Assembly (NCBI RefSeq): GCF_034424315.1
Contig: NZ_CP139972.1
Coordinates: 4,030,001-4,094,000 of the forward strand
Source: Chitinophaga sancti
GTDB lineage: Bacteria > Bacteroidota > Bacteroidia > Chitinophagales > Chitinophagaceae
Direction of reading: 5' to 3'
Length of the DNA stretch: 64,000 nt
The translations under genes and the position numbers were made by a program. This document shows, in pieces, positions 26,244-35,408 of this stretch; within the stretch, counting starts at the first letter, position 1; every line of letters starts with the position of its first letter. The notes beneath the pieces were generated by a model. That model ran no database searches and had not been told where the DNA came from. It saw nothing but the letters and a program-made list of their open reading frames with translations.

Positions 26244-28643
26244 CTAATTCCTGATCGGCTTTCCGGTCTTGATCACACTCTGCAATCTCTCCAGTGTCTT
26301 TCTTTCACCTGTCAGACTCAAAAATGCCTCCCTTTCCAGGTCCAGCAAATACTGCTCACTCACCACACTCGCCTCCGTCAGATCTCCACCACACATCACG
26401 TAGGCAAGTTTTCCTGCTATCTTCGCATCATGATCAGAAATATAATTGCCAAAGCGCATACTATGGATACCTGTCAGCAACATGCCTAAGGCTCCACGGC
26501 CCAGCACTTTTATATCTTTCCGCTCTACAGGCCGGGTATAACCTTCTTCCGCTATTTGCAAGATACTACGCTTTGCATCAGCAATCAACCTGGATTGGTT
26601 CATGGTAATTTCATCATGACCAGCTCTCAGAATACCGAGGTCAAAAGCTTCCTTACCGGAAGTACTTACTTTAGCCATGGCAATCGCCATAAAACGATCT
26701 TTCAGGGGCTCTTCTTCAATTCTTCCTTCCTTAAATTCATCACTGGCCCTCACCGTCATTTCCTTGGTACCGCCTCCACCAGGGATCAGCCCAACACCCA
26801 GTTCCACCAGCCCGATATAAGATTCGGCAGCTGCCTGTACCTTATCAGCATGCAAACACATCTCACAACCACCACCTAACGTCAATGCATGTGGGGCCAC
26901 GATAGTAGGAATAGAAGAATAACGCAGGCGCATAGTGGTTTTCTGGAAAAGCCTGATTGCCATATCCAGCTCATCATATTCCTGCTCGGCTGCCAGCATA
27001 AAGATCATCCCCACATTGGCACCCGCAGAAAAATTCGCTCCTTCATTGGCTAAGATCAATCCACGGTAATCTTTTTCCGCACGATCAATCGCTTTATTCA
27101 CACCTTCCAGCACTTCCCCACCAATGGTATTCATCTTGGTTTTCCAGTCCAGCGAAACGATGCCGTCACCAATATCATAAAGGGTACATGCACTGTTTTT
27201 CCACACTACATTGCCGGAGAGATTTTCGAGGATAATGAAAGTCTCCGCACCGGGCAATACTTTATAATCCTGGCTGGCTACGTCATAATAATATTTCTTC
27301 CCCTTATCTACTTTGTAGAAATGTTTGATGCCTTTTGCCAGCATATCGTCTACCCACTTCGCCACCTTGATCCCTTTTTCCTTCATTGCCTGCACGGTCT
27401 TTTCCACACCCAGCAGATCCCAGGTTTCAAAAGCACCTATTTCCCAGCCAAAGCCGGCCTTCATAGCATCATCTACTTTATAAAGGTCGTCAGCTATTTC
27501 AGGAATGCGGTTAGAAATATAGGCAAACAGTAAAGCATGGAACTGCTGATAAAACTGCCCTGCCTTATCCGTAGCTGCTGCCAGCATACGTATACGTTGT
27601 TTCAGGTCTTCTACAGGTTTAGCGGCTTCCAGGCTGGCAAATTTTGGACGCTGTTTAGGTCCATATTCCATAGTCTGGAGGTTCAGTGTCAGGATTTCCT
27701 TACCACCTTCGCCTTTGGTCTTTTTGTAAAAGCCCTGCCCTGTTTTGTCGCCCAGCCATTTGTTTTCCACCACCTTTTCCAGGAATGGCGGAATTACAAA
27801 AATGTCGATTGCTTCATCGTTCGGACAATTCTCTTTCACACCTTTCGCCACCTTCACCAGGGTATCTATACCCACTACATCAGCCGTGCGGAAAGTAGCA
27901 GATTTAGGTCTGCCAATAACCGGACCAGTGAGTGTATCTACTTCATCAATATTCAGGTTCATTTCCTGCATGATGTGGAAGATAGCCATGATTGAGAATA
28001 CTCCTACCCTATTGGCAATAAAGGCAGGTGTATCCTTACAGAGCACCGTAGTTTTACCCAGGTATAGATCTCCATACTCCATCAGGAAACTGATGATAGC
28101 CGGATCTGTATGTGGAGTAGGAATAATTTCCAGTAAACGCAGGTAACGGGGAGGGTTAAAAAAGTGAGTACCACAGAAATGTTGCTGGAAGTCCTCACTC
28201 CTGCCTTCCGCCATCAGGTGAATAGGAATACCGGAAGTATTGGAGGTAATTAAAGTACCTGGTTTCCGGAATTTCTCTACCTGCTCAAAAACGGATTTCT
28301 TCACATCCAGGTTTTCAACAACGACTTCGATGATCCAGTCTACATGGGCAATCTGAGACATGTCATCAGTAAAGTTCCCGGTTCGGATCAGTTTTACGAC
28401 ATCCTTCGTGTATACCGGGGAAGGATTCGATTTTAATGTGGATTGCAGGGCATCGTTGACAATACGGTTTTTTACCGCTTTACTGTCGAGGGTTAATCCT
28501 TTCGCCTTTTCTGCATCATTGAGTTCTTTGGGGGCTATATCCAGCAACAATACCTGTACGCCTATCCCGGCAAAATGAGCTGCAATACGGGAACCCATCA
28601 CGCCAGAACCTAAAATGGCCACCTTATGGATGTGTCTTTTCAT
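26244..28643 (-). CDS. FadN-type 3-hydroxyacyl-CoA dehydrogenase / enoyl-CoA hydratase
   Basis: A 799-residue beta-oxidation enzyme. The dehydrogenase domain comes first (VAILGSGVMGSRIAAHF, TSNTSGIPIHLM, GTHFFNPPRYLRLLEIIP), followed by its helical C-terminal domain and then an enoyl-CoA hydratase domain from about residue 480 (ANEGANFSAGANVG, GGGCEMCLHAD, GLIPGGGGTKEM). This order is the reverse of FadB/FadJ and matches Bacillus FadN. It hydrates enoyl-CoA and oxidises the product with NAD. The ATG at 28641-28643 starts at the nucleotide-binding strand; a frame extension of 19 codons upstream is not used. The usual thiolase and acyl-CoA dehydrogenase genes are not downstream. Confidence 0.93.
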   Translation of the reverse strand: MKRHIHKVAILGSGVMGSRIAAHFAGIGVQVLLLDIAPKELNDAEKAKGLTLDSKAVKNRIVNDALQSTLKSNPSPVYTKDVVKLIRTGNFTDDMSQIAHVDWIIEVVVENLDVKKSVFEQVEKFRKPGTLITSNTSGIPIHLMAEGRSEDFQQHFCGTHFFNPPRYLRLLEIIPTPHTDPAIISFLMEYGDLYLGKTTVLCKDTPAFIANRVGVFSIMAIFHIMQEMNLNIDEVDTLTGPVIGRPKSATFRTADVVGIDTLVKVAKGVKENCPNDEAIDIFVIPPFLEKVVENKWLGDKTGQGFYKKTKGEGGKEILTLNLQTMEYGPKQRPKFASLEAAKPVEDLKQRIRMLAAATDKAGQFYQQFHALLFAYISNRIPEIADDLYKVDDAMKAGFGWEIGAFETWDLLGVEKTVQAMKEKGIKVAKWVDDMLAKGIKHFYKVDKGKKYYYDVASQDYKVLPGAETFIILENLSGNVVWKNSACTLYDIGDGIVSLDWKTKMNTIGGEVLEGVNKAIDRAEKDYRGLILANEGANFSAGANVGMIFMLAAEQEYDELDMAIRLFQKTTMRLRYSSIPTIVAPHALTLGGGCEMCLHADKVQAAAESYIGLVELGVGLIPGGGGTKEMTVRASDEFKEGRIEEEPLKDRFMAIAMAKVSTSGKEAFDLGILRAGHDEITMNQSRLIADAKRSILQIAEEGYTRPVERKDIKVLGRGALGMLLTGIHSMRFGNYISDHDAKIAGKLAYVMCGGDLTEASVVSEQYLLDLEREAFLSLTGERKTLERLQSVIKTGKPIRN

Positions 28644-28700
28644 AGAACGCGTAATTTTTATCGGTAAATGAATATAGGATATTAAGTCGATACCGCCCAT

Positions 28701-28730
28701 AAAAAACCCTCCGGTAATGAGCCGGAGGGT
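28701..28730 (-). terminator. Terminator of metG
   Basis: The stem accctccgg / ccggagggt (9 bp) with loop TAATGAG is followed on the minus strand by a T run. It is 25 bp past the metG stop. Confidence 0.9.
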
Positions 28731-28755
28731 ATCTATCTTTTTATATATTAAGGTG

Positions 28756-30822
28756 TTATCTCACTTCGCTGCCTGGTGCTGTCTGCACATCAGGATTTAC
28801 GAATACGAGCTTGCCTGTTGCATCTTCAGCCATGAGGATCATACCCTGGCTATCGATGCCCTTCATTTTGCGGGGAGCCAGGTTGGCAACCAGTGTAACC
28901 TGTTTGCCAATGATTTCTTCAGGTGTATAATGCAGGGCAATACCGGAAACCACGGTACGTTTTTCAGTACCAATATCCACCAGTAATTTCAGCAGTTTAT
29001 CTGCTTTCTTTACCTTTTCGGCTTCAACGATGGTACCTACGCGCAGGTCCAGTTTTGCGAAATCGTCGTATTGTATATCTTCTTTTACAGGAGCCGCTTC
29101 AGGAGCTGGCGCTGCTTCTACCGGTTTTACTAAACCCGCGTGTAATTTTTCCACCTGCTCTTTAATTTTATCGTCTTCAATTCTGGTAAACAGGTACTCA
29201 GGTTCACGCATTGGATACCCTGTATTTACCAGTTTCAGGCTACCTGCATTTTCCCATTCCAGCATACGATCTACCACTTTCAACATATGACAGATCTTTT
29301 TGGCTGTACCCGGCATGAATGGATTGGACAATATAGCCAGGTTAGCAGTCAGCTGTAAGCATAAATGGATACAGTTGTCAATCAGCTTTTGATTTTCTTC
29401 CTGTTTACCCTTGCTCGCCAGTGACCATGGGGCTTTCCCTTGCAGGTATTGGTTACCCAGGCGGGATACATTGATCACCTCAGCCAATGCTTCCCTGAAA
29501 CGATAGTTTTCCAGTGACTCTTCTATTTTCTTCTTGGATTCCAGCAGGTTACTCAGCACACTATCATCAGCAGCATCCTTCACTTCCATGTGGAATGGAG
29601 GCACCTTTCCATTGCAGAATTTGTGTGTCAATACCATCGTACGATTCACAAAATTGCTATAGATATCAGTCAGCTCACTGTTATTACGCTGCTGGAAATC
29701 AGCCCAGGAGAAGTCGTTATCCTTTGTCTCCGGTGCAGTAGCACACAGCACATAACGCATAATGTCTTCCTGACCCGGAAAATCTTTCACATAGTCATGT
29801 ACCCACACCGCCCAGTTACGGGAAGTAGAGATCTTATCGCCTTCAATATTCAGGAACTCATTCGCCGGCACATTCTCAGGCAATACAAATCCACCGTGCG
29901 CCTTGAGCATAGATGGGAATATAATACAGTGGAATACGATATTATCTTTCCCGATAAAGTGAACCAGCTTGGTATCCTCTTTACACCAGTAATCATCCCA
30001 GTTCGGGGTTAGTTCCTTGGTAGCAGAGATATAACCAATCGGCGCGTCGAACCATACATACAACACTTTTCCATCTGCATCAGGCAGGGGAACCTTGATC
30101 CCCCACTCACTGTCACGGGTCATAGCACGGCTTTGTAAACCACTGTCCAGCCAGCTTTTACACTGACCATACACGTTGTTTTTCCATTCTTTATGACCTT
30201 CCAGCAACCACTCTTTCAGGAATGGCTCATAGTTCTGGAGTGGCATGTACCAGTGCTTGGTTTTCTTCTTCACAGGCACGGCATCACTCAGGGTAGAGCG
30301 GGGTGAAATCAGGTCATCAGGACTCAAACTTGTACCACAACGCTCACACTGGTCGCCATAAGCACCAGGGTTACCACATTTAGGGCAGGTACCTACTATA
30401 TATCTGTCAGCCAGGAACACCTTGGCTACATCGTCATAGAATTGTTCAGTCTCTTTTTCTTCAAACAGGCCATCGTCGTACATCTTCTTGAAGAAAGCGG
30501 CAGCGGTGTCATGATGGATCTGTTTGGTGGTACGGGAGAAGATATCAAAAGAGATGCCCATATCAGACAGGCTCTCAGAAATGATCTTATGATATTTGTC
30601 CACCACGTCCTGTGGCTTTACACCTTCTTTCAGGGCTTTGATGAGAATAGGAACTCCATGCTCATCGGTGCCCCCAATGAATTTAACGTCTGCTTTCTTT
30701 GCACGCAGGTAGCGTACATAGATATCAGCAGGGAGGTAACAACCCGCCAGGTGACCAATATGTACTGGTCCGTTGGCATAAGGCAGGGCAGCCGTGATTA
30801 GATATCTGTTAAATTTTGCCAT
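28756..30822 (-). CDS. metG: Methionyl-tRNA synthetase
   Basis: A 688-residue class I synthetase that charges tRNA-Met. It has the HIGH motif (GPVHIGHLAG), a zinc knuckle of four cysteines (CPKCGNPGAYGDQCERCG), and the KMSKS-type loop KISTSRNWAVWV. The C-terminal tRNA-binding domain (about 580-688, FAKLDLRVGTIVEAEKV) is fused, giving the dimer-forming long form. An Ala/Pro-rich linker precedes it. It is a single-gene unit, divergent from the LD-carboxypeptidase. Confidence 0.97.
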   Translation of the reverse strand: MAKFNRYLITAALPYANGPVHIGHLAGCYLPADIYVRYLRAKKADVKFIGGTDEHGVPILIKALKEGVKPQDVVDKYHKIISESLSDMGISFDIFSRTTKQIHHDTAAAFFKKMYDDGLFEEKETEQFYDDVAKVFLADRYIVGTCPKCGNPGAYGDQCERCGTSLSPDDLISPRSTLSDAVPVKKKTKHWYMPLQNYEPFLKEWLLEGHKEWKNNVYGQCKSWLDSGLQSRAMTRDSEWGIKVPLPDADGKVLYVWFDAPIGYISATKELTPNWDDYWCKEDTKLVHFIGKDNIVFHCIIFPSMLKAHGGFVLPENVPANEFLNIEGDKISTSRNWAVWVHDYVKDFPGQEDIMRYVLCATAPETKDNDFSWADFQQRNNSELTDIYSNFVNRTMVLTHKFCNGKVPPFHMEVKDAADDSVLSNLLESKKKIEESLENYRFREALAEVINVSRLGNQYLQGKAPWSLASKGKQEENQKLIDNCIHLCLQLTANLAILSNPFMPGTAKKICHMLKVVDRMLEWENAGSLKLVNTGYPMREPEYLFTRIEDDKIKEQVEKLHAGLVKPVEAAPAPEAAPVKEDIQYDDFAKLDLRVGTIVEAEKVKKADKLLKLLVDIGTEKRTVVSGIALHYTPEEIIGKQVTLVANLAPRKMKGIDSQGMILMAEDATGKLVFVNPDVQTAPGSEVR

Positions 30823-30974
30823 GATAACTGAAATAATCTTGAAATCTATTTTATCCTTTGGAAGAGCGAAAAGTATTTATCAACTTAGCCCTGTTAAAAC
30901 TCCCAGCAAAAAAGTGGGGCTTGTCTCGCGAATCGTCGTTCGCAGGTTGCAAAGGTAACTTAAAGCGTAGAACA

Positions 30975-31883
30975 ATGAAAATTCCTCCATATCTGAAAAA
31001 AGGTGACCTTATAGGCGTCACCTGTAGTAGTAGTAAAATGGACTTACAGGCTGCTGAATATGCAGCTGGAATACTCACATCCTGGGGGTACCGCGTACAC
31101 CTGGGGATCACGGTGGGCACCAGTTTTCACAATTTTTCGGCACCCGATGAGCTAAGGTTGGAAGAACTACAGGATATGCTGGATGATCCTGAGATCAAGG
31201 CAATCATCTTTGGCCGTGGTGGCTATGGTATGATTTGCCTGCTGGATAAACTGGATTTTAAAAAGTTCCGGAAACACCCGAAGTGGATCTGTGGCTACAG
31301 CGATATCACCGCACTCCATGGCCATATCAATAAACAATTTGGTATTCCTACCCTTCATTCAGTGATGTGTAGTGGTATTCGTGCAGAAACCGTGGATACC
31401 GTGTATGTGGATAGCCTGAAACAGGCCCTGAGAGGAAAACCATATAAATACAGTTTCGCACCAAATGACCTGAACCGCACTGGTAAAGCATCCGGTCAGC
31501 TAATAGGTGGTAACCTTACGCTGCTGGCCAATTTATCAGGCACAGTATCTCAACCTGACACAAAGGGGAAGATCCTGGTACTGGAGGATGTGGGCGAATA
31601 TCGTTACAGGGTAGATGGCATGATGTATAACCTGAAAAGAGCTGGATGGCTGGATAAACTGGCGGGCCTGGTAGTGGGTTCATTTACAGATTCACTGGAG
31701 ACGGCTACACCATTTGGTCAGAATGAATATGAGATTATCCACAATATTGTAAAGGATTATGATTATCCGGTGGCTTATGGATTTCCGTTGGGGCATACCC
31801 ATGAGAACTATACGCTGAAACTGGGGGTGCTGCATGATTTACAGATAGGAGAAAAAACCTGCAAATTAATTGATAGATCTTAA
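30975..31883 (+). CDS. LD-carboxypeptidase (peptidase S66)
   Basis: A 302-residue muramoyl-tetrapeptide carboxypeptidase that removes the terminal D-alanine from peptidoglycan tetrapeptides during cell wall recycling. The N-terminal part has KKGDLIGVTCSSSKMD and FGRGGYGMICLLD; the nucleophile Ser is in CGYSDITAL; the His of the triad is in GHTHENYTLKLG. No signal peptide, so cytoplasmic. The ATG at 30975 is chosen over an upstream TTG at 30858, since the family begins here and the extra residues look random. Confidence 0.9.
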   Translation: MKIPPYLKKGDLIGVTCSSSKMDLQAAEYAAGILTSWGYRVHLGITVGTSFHNFSAPDELRLEELQDMLDDPEIKAIIFGRGGYGMICLLDKLDFKKFRKHPKWICGYSDITALHGHINKQFGIPTLHSVMCSGIRAETVDTVYVDSLKQALRGKPYKYSFAPNDLNRTGKASGQLIGGNLTLLANLSGTVSQPDTKGKILVLEDVGEYRYRVDGMMYNLKRAGWLDKLAGLVVGSFTDSLETATPFGQNEYEIIHNIVKDYDYPVAYGFPLGHTHENYTLKLGVLHDLQIGEKTCKLIDRS

Positions 31884-31907
31884 AGCCGGCCGCAGGCCCA
31901 GGCCGCC

Positions 31908-31946
31908 AAAAAAAACGCTCGTGCTTAAGACACGAGCGTTTTTTTT
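31908..31946. terminator. Bidirectional terminator between convergent genes
   Basis: A perfect 16-bp stem aaaaaaaacgctcgtg / cacgagcgtttttttt with a 7-nt loop separates the LD-carboxypeptidase and the alpha/beta hydrolase. T tracts on both strands suit both genes. Confidence 0.92.
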
Positions 31947-31953
31947 TGACTTA

Positions 31954-32745
31954 TTATTTTACCAATCCTTCAACTGTTTCCACAAAAAAAGGATACTCTT
32001 TCAGATTATTATGCCCCGCCCCTGAAATCGTCACAAAACTATCTCCCTTCTTAAAAAACTCCTTCAATTTCAAGCCTGAAGCATAAGGCACCGTCCGGTC
32101 ATCCGTACCATGAATAATCGTAACCGGGGCCGTCACTTTCGGCAAATACTCGTTAGTCGGAAACTTATAATTTAACATAAACCCATAAGGGTAAATCGGC
32201 ACCATCTTCATCGCCATATCTGTCAGGTTATAATAAGGAGCTTCCAGCACCAGTCTTTTACAATCCCTCACACTGGCCAGCTGCGCAGCAATCCCTGTTC
32301 CCAGCGACCTGCCATAAATGATAATACTATCGGGGGAAAAATGCGTTCTCGCTACCTGGTACATCTGCAAAGCATCTGCATACAGATCCTCTTCCGTCAG
32401 CGCACCTGTGCTTTTTCCATATCCCGGGTAATCCATCATCAATACCTCGTAACCATATTTGGTAAAGTATTGACTGGCATACGCGTAATAGGAAATATTC
32501 TGTGCATTTCCATGAAAGTAAACCACGATACCTTTTGCCGGCTGTTCTGCCTTAAACAGTACCGCATTGATGGTGGTTTTGTCATTTACCCTGATATTCA
32601 TCTCCTGAAAAGGCACATCGAAATGATAGGCAGAATCAGCAGCCACCACAATTGGATGGAAGATCAGTTTCTTCTGAAAAAAGAATAGGAGTGCACCTGA
32701 CAACACATATACCACTAAAATCCAGGTTAATATCTTACGAAACAT
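31954..32745 (-). CDS. Membrane-anchored alpha/beta hydrolase
   Basis: A 263-residue serine hydrolase of the BEM46/ABHD13-like type. One N-terminal membrane helix (ILTWILVVYVLSGALLFFF) is followed by the hydrolase fold: VVYFHGNAQNISYYA, nucleophile Ser in IIYGRSLGTGIA, Asp in IHGTDDRTVPY and His in ISGAGHNNLKEY. The substrate is unknown. It starts 11 bp after the ThiF/MoeB-like gene and is the last of three genes on this strand. Confidence 0.88.
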   Translation of the reverse strand: MFRKILTWILVVYVLSGALLFFFQKKLIFHPIVVAADSAYHFDVPFQEMNIRVNDKTTINAVLFKAEQPAKGIVVYFHGNAQNISYYAYASQYFTKYGYEVLMMDYPGYGKSTGALTEEDLYADALQMYQVARTHFSPDSIIIYGRSLGTGIAAQLASVRDCKRLVLEAPYYNLTDMAMKMVPIYPYGFMLNYKFPTNEYLPKVTAPVTIIHGTDDRTVPYASGLKLKEFFKKGDSFVTISGAGHNNLKEYPFFVETVEGLVK

Positions 32746-32756
32746 GTGTATGTTAG

Positions 32757-33569
32757 TTAGTCTTCTATATCAGGTACTATTTCAAGTCCGTAAGCCTCTG
32801 CGGTGAGCAGGCCATTGGCTTTGGTAGTAGCCAGGATACCGGCATCCGGGTTAAGGGTGTGGGTTTGATATACGTTATGGAGATAATCCATACTATACAG
32901 TTGATTCGCCAGGCCATCGGGTACACCTGCCAGGTATTTCAGTACTTCATTCACAATGAGCATACCGGTAGCACCATGGGTAACACCGATCGCACCTGCA
33001 TCGAAATTAGTATACTCGTCGATCAGGTTGATACTGCAACGATAAGAAGCAGCAGCATCACCACTGGAAGGCGCAATATTAAATCCAGCCCACCAGGAAA
33101 TCCAGTTATGTACCTCCCCGATCACAAAAGGCTTGCCTTTTGCAATACAGGCATCATTCACCACTAAGTGGGTAGGCATATGCTGAGAACAATCGATGAC
33201 GAGGTCCATGCCTTCGAGCAACTGATTGATATTTTCAGGTTTCACCTGCAACAGCAGGGGATAATGTTTGGTAAACGGATTGCTGGACCACAAACGGCTC
33301 GCAGCCATTTTAGCTTTGTGTTTACGCAGATCCTGCATCTGGTAGATCGGCTGGCGGTGCATATCTTCGTCCTGTATCACACCATAGTCAGCAATACCGA
33401 TCACACCTACTCCACTTGCACTCAGGTACTGAATCACCGGACTACCTAAACCACCTGCACCTACCACGAGAATGCGGCTTTCCTTTAGTTTCTCCTGCAT
33501 AGCAGTGCCCATACCGGGAACGGCTATAGGATATCTAAAATGTGCTATTTCTTTTTCGATTAATGCCAT
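32757..33569 (-). CDS. ThiF/MoeB/HesA-family E1-like protein without the catalytic cysteine
   Basis: A 270-residue E1-like adenylating enzyme. The nucleotide site looks intact: VVGAGGLGSPV, the Arg in MHRQPIY, lysines in LRKHKAKMA and Asp126 in LVIDCSQ. Where MoeB and ThiF have the catalytic Cys (CAEAGVLG), this protein reads NFDAGAIG, with Asn188 instead. The two CxxC zinc pairs of MoeB are also missing. It may activate a ubiquitin-like carrier without forming a thioester, or bind nucleotide only. No ThiS/MoaD-like gene is near. It is 28 bp downstream of the sensor kinase and 11 bp upstream of the hydrolase. Confidence 0.85.
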   Translation of the reverse strand: MALIEKEIAHFRYPIAVPGMGTAMQEKLKESRILVVGAGGLGSPVIQYLSASGVGVIGIADYGVIQDEDMHRQPIYQMQDLRKHKAKMAASRLWSSNPFTKHYPLLLQVKPENINQLLEGMDLVIDCSQHMPTHLVVNDACIAKGKPFVIGEVHNWISWWAGFNIAPSSGDAAASYRCSINLIDEYTNFDAGAIGVTHGATGMLIVNEVLKYLAGVPDGLANQLYSMDYLHNVYQTHTLNPDAGILATTKANGLLTAEAYGLEIVPDIED

Positions 33570-33597
33570 TTGAACAACCCCGTTTTAAAATAATGAA

Positions 33598-34953
33598 TTA
33601 GTCCTGTGGAAATTCAAGTGTAAACTTACTACCCTTGCCCACGGCGCTTTCTACCTTTATTTTTCCTTTGTGCGCATCGATGATGGCTTTTACATAGCTG
33701 AGACCCAGGCCGAAACCTTTTACATTGTGAACGTTACCTGTATGCGCACGATAGAATTTTTCAAAGATACGTGAAATCGTATCACGACTCATCCCTATGC
33801 CATTATCTGAAACAGTGATGACAAGACTTTTGCGGGTGCTGTATGTAGAGATGATGACTTCCAGGTTCTCTTTAGAATACTTGATGGCATTGTCCAGCAG
33901 GTTGAAAATAACGTTGGAAAAATGCACATCATCTGCCTGAATAACCGGGTTAATGGCGTCCAGTCGCAGTTCTACATGACCATTCTTGGAAGCCAGCTGG
34001 AGTTGTATATTTTCTACTGTATGGGTGATTACTTCATGCACATCAGTAGGTTGTAGTTTCAATCCTATTTCGTTCTTCTCCAGCAGGGCAGATTGCAGAA
34101 TGCTTTCCACCTGTTTATTCATACGTTTATTTTCTTCTTTGATGATGCCGGAGAAGTAGCGGATCTTTTCTTTATTGTCCATGACCTTTTCATTGCCAAT
34201 GGCATCGATGGCCAGGGAAATGGTGGCCAGCGGGGTTTTCAGCTCATGGGTCATGTTGTTAATGAAGTCAGATTTGATCTCAGAGATCTTCTTCTGGTTC
34301 AGCATAGTACGGATAGTGAGTGCGAATGCAGTGATGATAACAGCCGTAAAGAGAGTACCTCCTGCCACCATTTTCCCCAGGGATAGCAGGAAAGACATGT
34401 TATTGCGTGGTTGCAGTACCACCATGGTTTCCGTGTTGTCCGTCATGTATTCATAGCTCCCCAGCAGCGGCATGTATTTCACGAGATAATTCACACTATC
34501 TCTGGCAACGGCTGTGGCCATATTAGGGAATCCGGCTGACTGCATTTTAATACTGCTTTCACCAAAGTTCCCTTTACCTACGATAGCAAATTCAAAAGTA
34601 GTATCCAGCCCTTCCCGTTTCAGACCACTGATGAGCAGGTTGCGCACTTCTGCGGTGGTAAAGCGGTCGCTGACACCGATGTTGAGATCAAGCGAATTGA
34701 ATTTATCGATAGTAAGGCCTCTTTCAGTAGGTCTGACAACGGTATTATTCATTTTCAGGCGAATCGCAGGACCGGTCCGTGCAAGCATTTCTTCGCGCAC
34801 CCTATCAAGTACATTGATAGCGCGTTCTTCAATCTGCTCTCTGCGTACGATAGAGGCGTTATGGATCCAGCTAAACTGGATATAAATGAGGCCCAGCAGG
34901 GATAGTGTAATTAACACCACAATGATGGGAAATACTTTCTTCAGTGGTACCAT
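33598..34953 (-). CDS. Sensor histidine kinase, RprX-like
   Basis: A 451-residue membrane kinase with two helices (about 5-27 and 195-217) around a periplasmic sensor of about 165 residues. The H-box is INNMTHELKTPLA with His236, followed by the ATPase boxes LLDNAIKYS, VSDNGIGM and GFGLGLSYV. It is a complete kinase. The ATG at 34951-34953 starts just before the first helix; an earlier GTG at 34977 would add eight residues. No response regulator is adjacent; the regulator at 16843-17544 is a candidate partner. It leads a three-gene unit with the ThiF-like protein and hydrolase. Confidence 0.92.
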   Translation of the reverse strand: MVPLKKVFPIIVVLITLSLLGLIYIQFSWIHNASIVRREQIEERAINVLDRVREEMLARTGPAIRLKMNNTVVRPTERGLTIDKFNSLDLNIGVSDRFTTAEVRNLLISGLKREGLDTTFEFAIVGKGNFGESSIKMQSAGFPNMATAVARDSVNYLVKYMPLLGSYEYMTDNTETMVVLQPRNNMSFLLSLGKMVAGGTLFTAVIITAFALTIRTMLNQKKISEIKSDFINNMTHELKTPLATISLAIDAIGNEKVMDNKEKIRYFSGIIKEENKRMNKQVESILQSALLEKNEIGLKLQPTDVHEVITHTVENIQLQLASKNGHVELRLDAINPVIQADDVHFSNVIFNLLDNAIKYSKENLEVIISTYSTRKSLVITVSDNGIGMSRDTISRIFEKFYRAHTGNVHNVKGFGLGLSYVKAIIDAHKGKIKVESAVGKGSKFTLEFPQD

Positions 34954-35161
34954 TATAGGATGAGTCGTAAAGCGCACAATATACTCACAATCAGTGAGCG
35001 TTCCAGCGCATATTTTGTTAAATCTGGATAATTGCTATAGCAACGTTAATATAAAATTAATACGCTAAAACCTTTTACCAGCGTGGATTAAGCAAATAAA
35101 CATCACTTTAACGTAATTTTAACGGGCTAAAGACGTTTGAAATTCTCATTCTTTACGTACA
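34954..35161. other. Divergent intergenic region upstream of the sensor kinase
   Basis: AT-rich and without a gene. It holds a perfect 12-bp palindrome TTGCTATAGCAA at 35032-35043 and a small inverted repeat ctcac/gtgag at 34984-34998, either of which could be a regulator site for the kinase operon. No exact -7 box for the kinase was found. Confidence 0.4.
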
Positions 35162-35190
35162 TTTGCCTTATCAAACTGGTACTAAATTTG
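35162..35190 (+). promoter_or_regulatory. Promoter of a short plus-strand transcript
   Basis: TTTG at 35162-35165, 17 bp, then TAAATTTG at 35183-35190. Both elements match the Bacteroidota consensus, and the spacing is within the known range. Transcription should begin near 35196. Confidence 0.65.
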
Positions 35191-35194
35191 ATGT

Positions 35195-35315
35195 AACAGT
35201 TTAACAAACAAGCAATTTTAATTATTCTACATACATCGACATGGATTCGTTCCATAAAGCGATTTAGATTTTGGTTGATAAAATGGTAAGGAGGCTTTCT
35301 AGCCTCCTTTATTAT
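35195..35315 (+). ncRNA. Candidate small RNA or mini-ORF transcript
   Basis: A full promoter and a terminator bracket about 120 nt that hold no normal gene. The only ORF is 8 codons at 35241-35267 (MDSFHKAI, stop), with no clear ribosome site. The terminator is the perfect 8-bp stem aaggaggc / gcctcctt at 35288-35309, followed by TATTATTT. The unit is on the plus strand, opposite to the kinase operon. It could be a small RNA, a tiny protein gene, or a leader that controls yqgE, whose start is 94 nt beyond the terminator. The transcript is inferred from signals only. Confidence 0.5.
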
Positions 35316-35408
35316 TTCCCAAACTTTCTCAAAACCCTAACGAATTCTTCACAAAATCCTATTCTACTTGCATTCAATTGGTTAAATTTACTTAAGTGAT
35401 AAAACTAA

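Noticed and set aside
31954..34953. A ubiquitin-like conjugation defence system around the E1-like gene
   Set aside because: No E2, ubiquitin-like or JAB peptidase gene is near, and the E1-like protein lacks its catalytic Cys.
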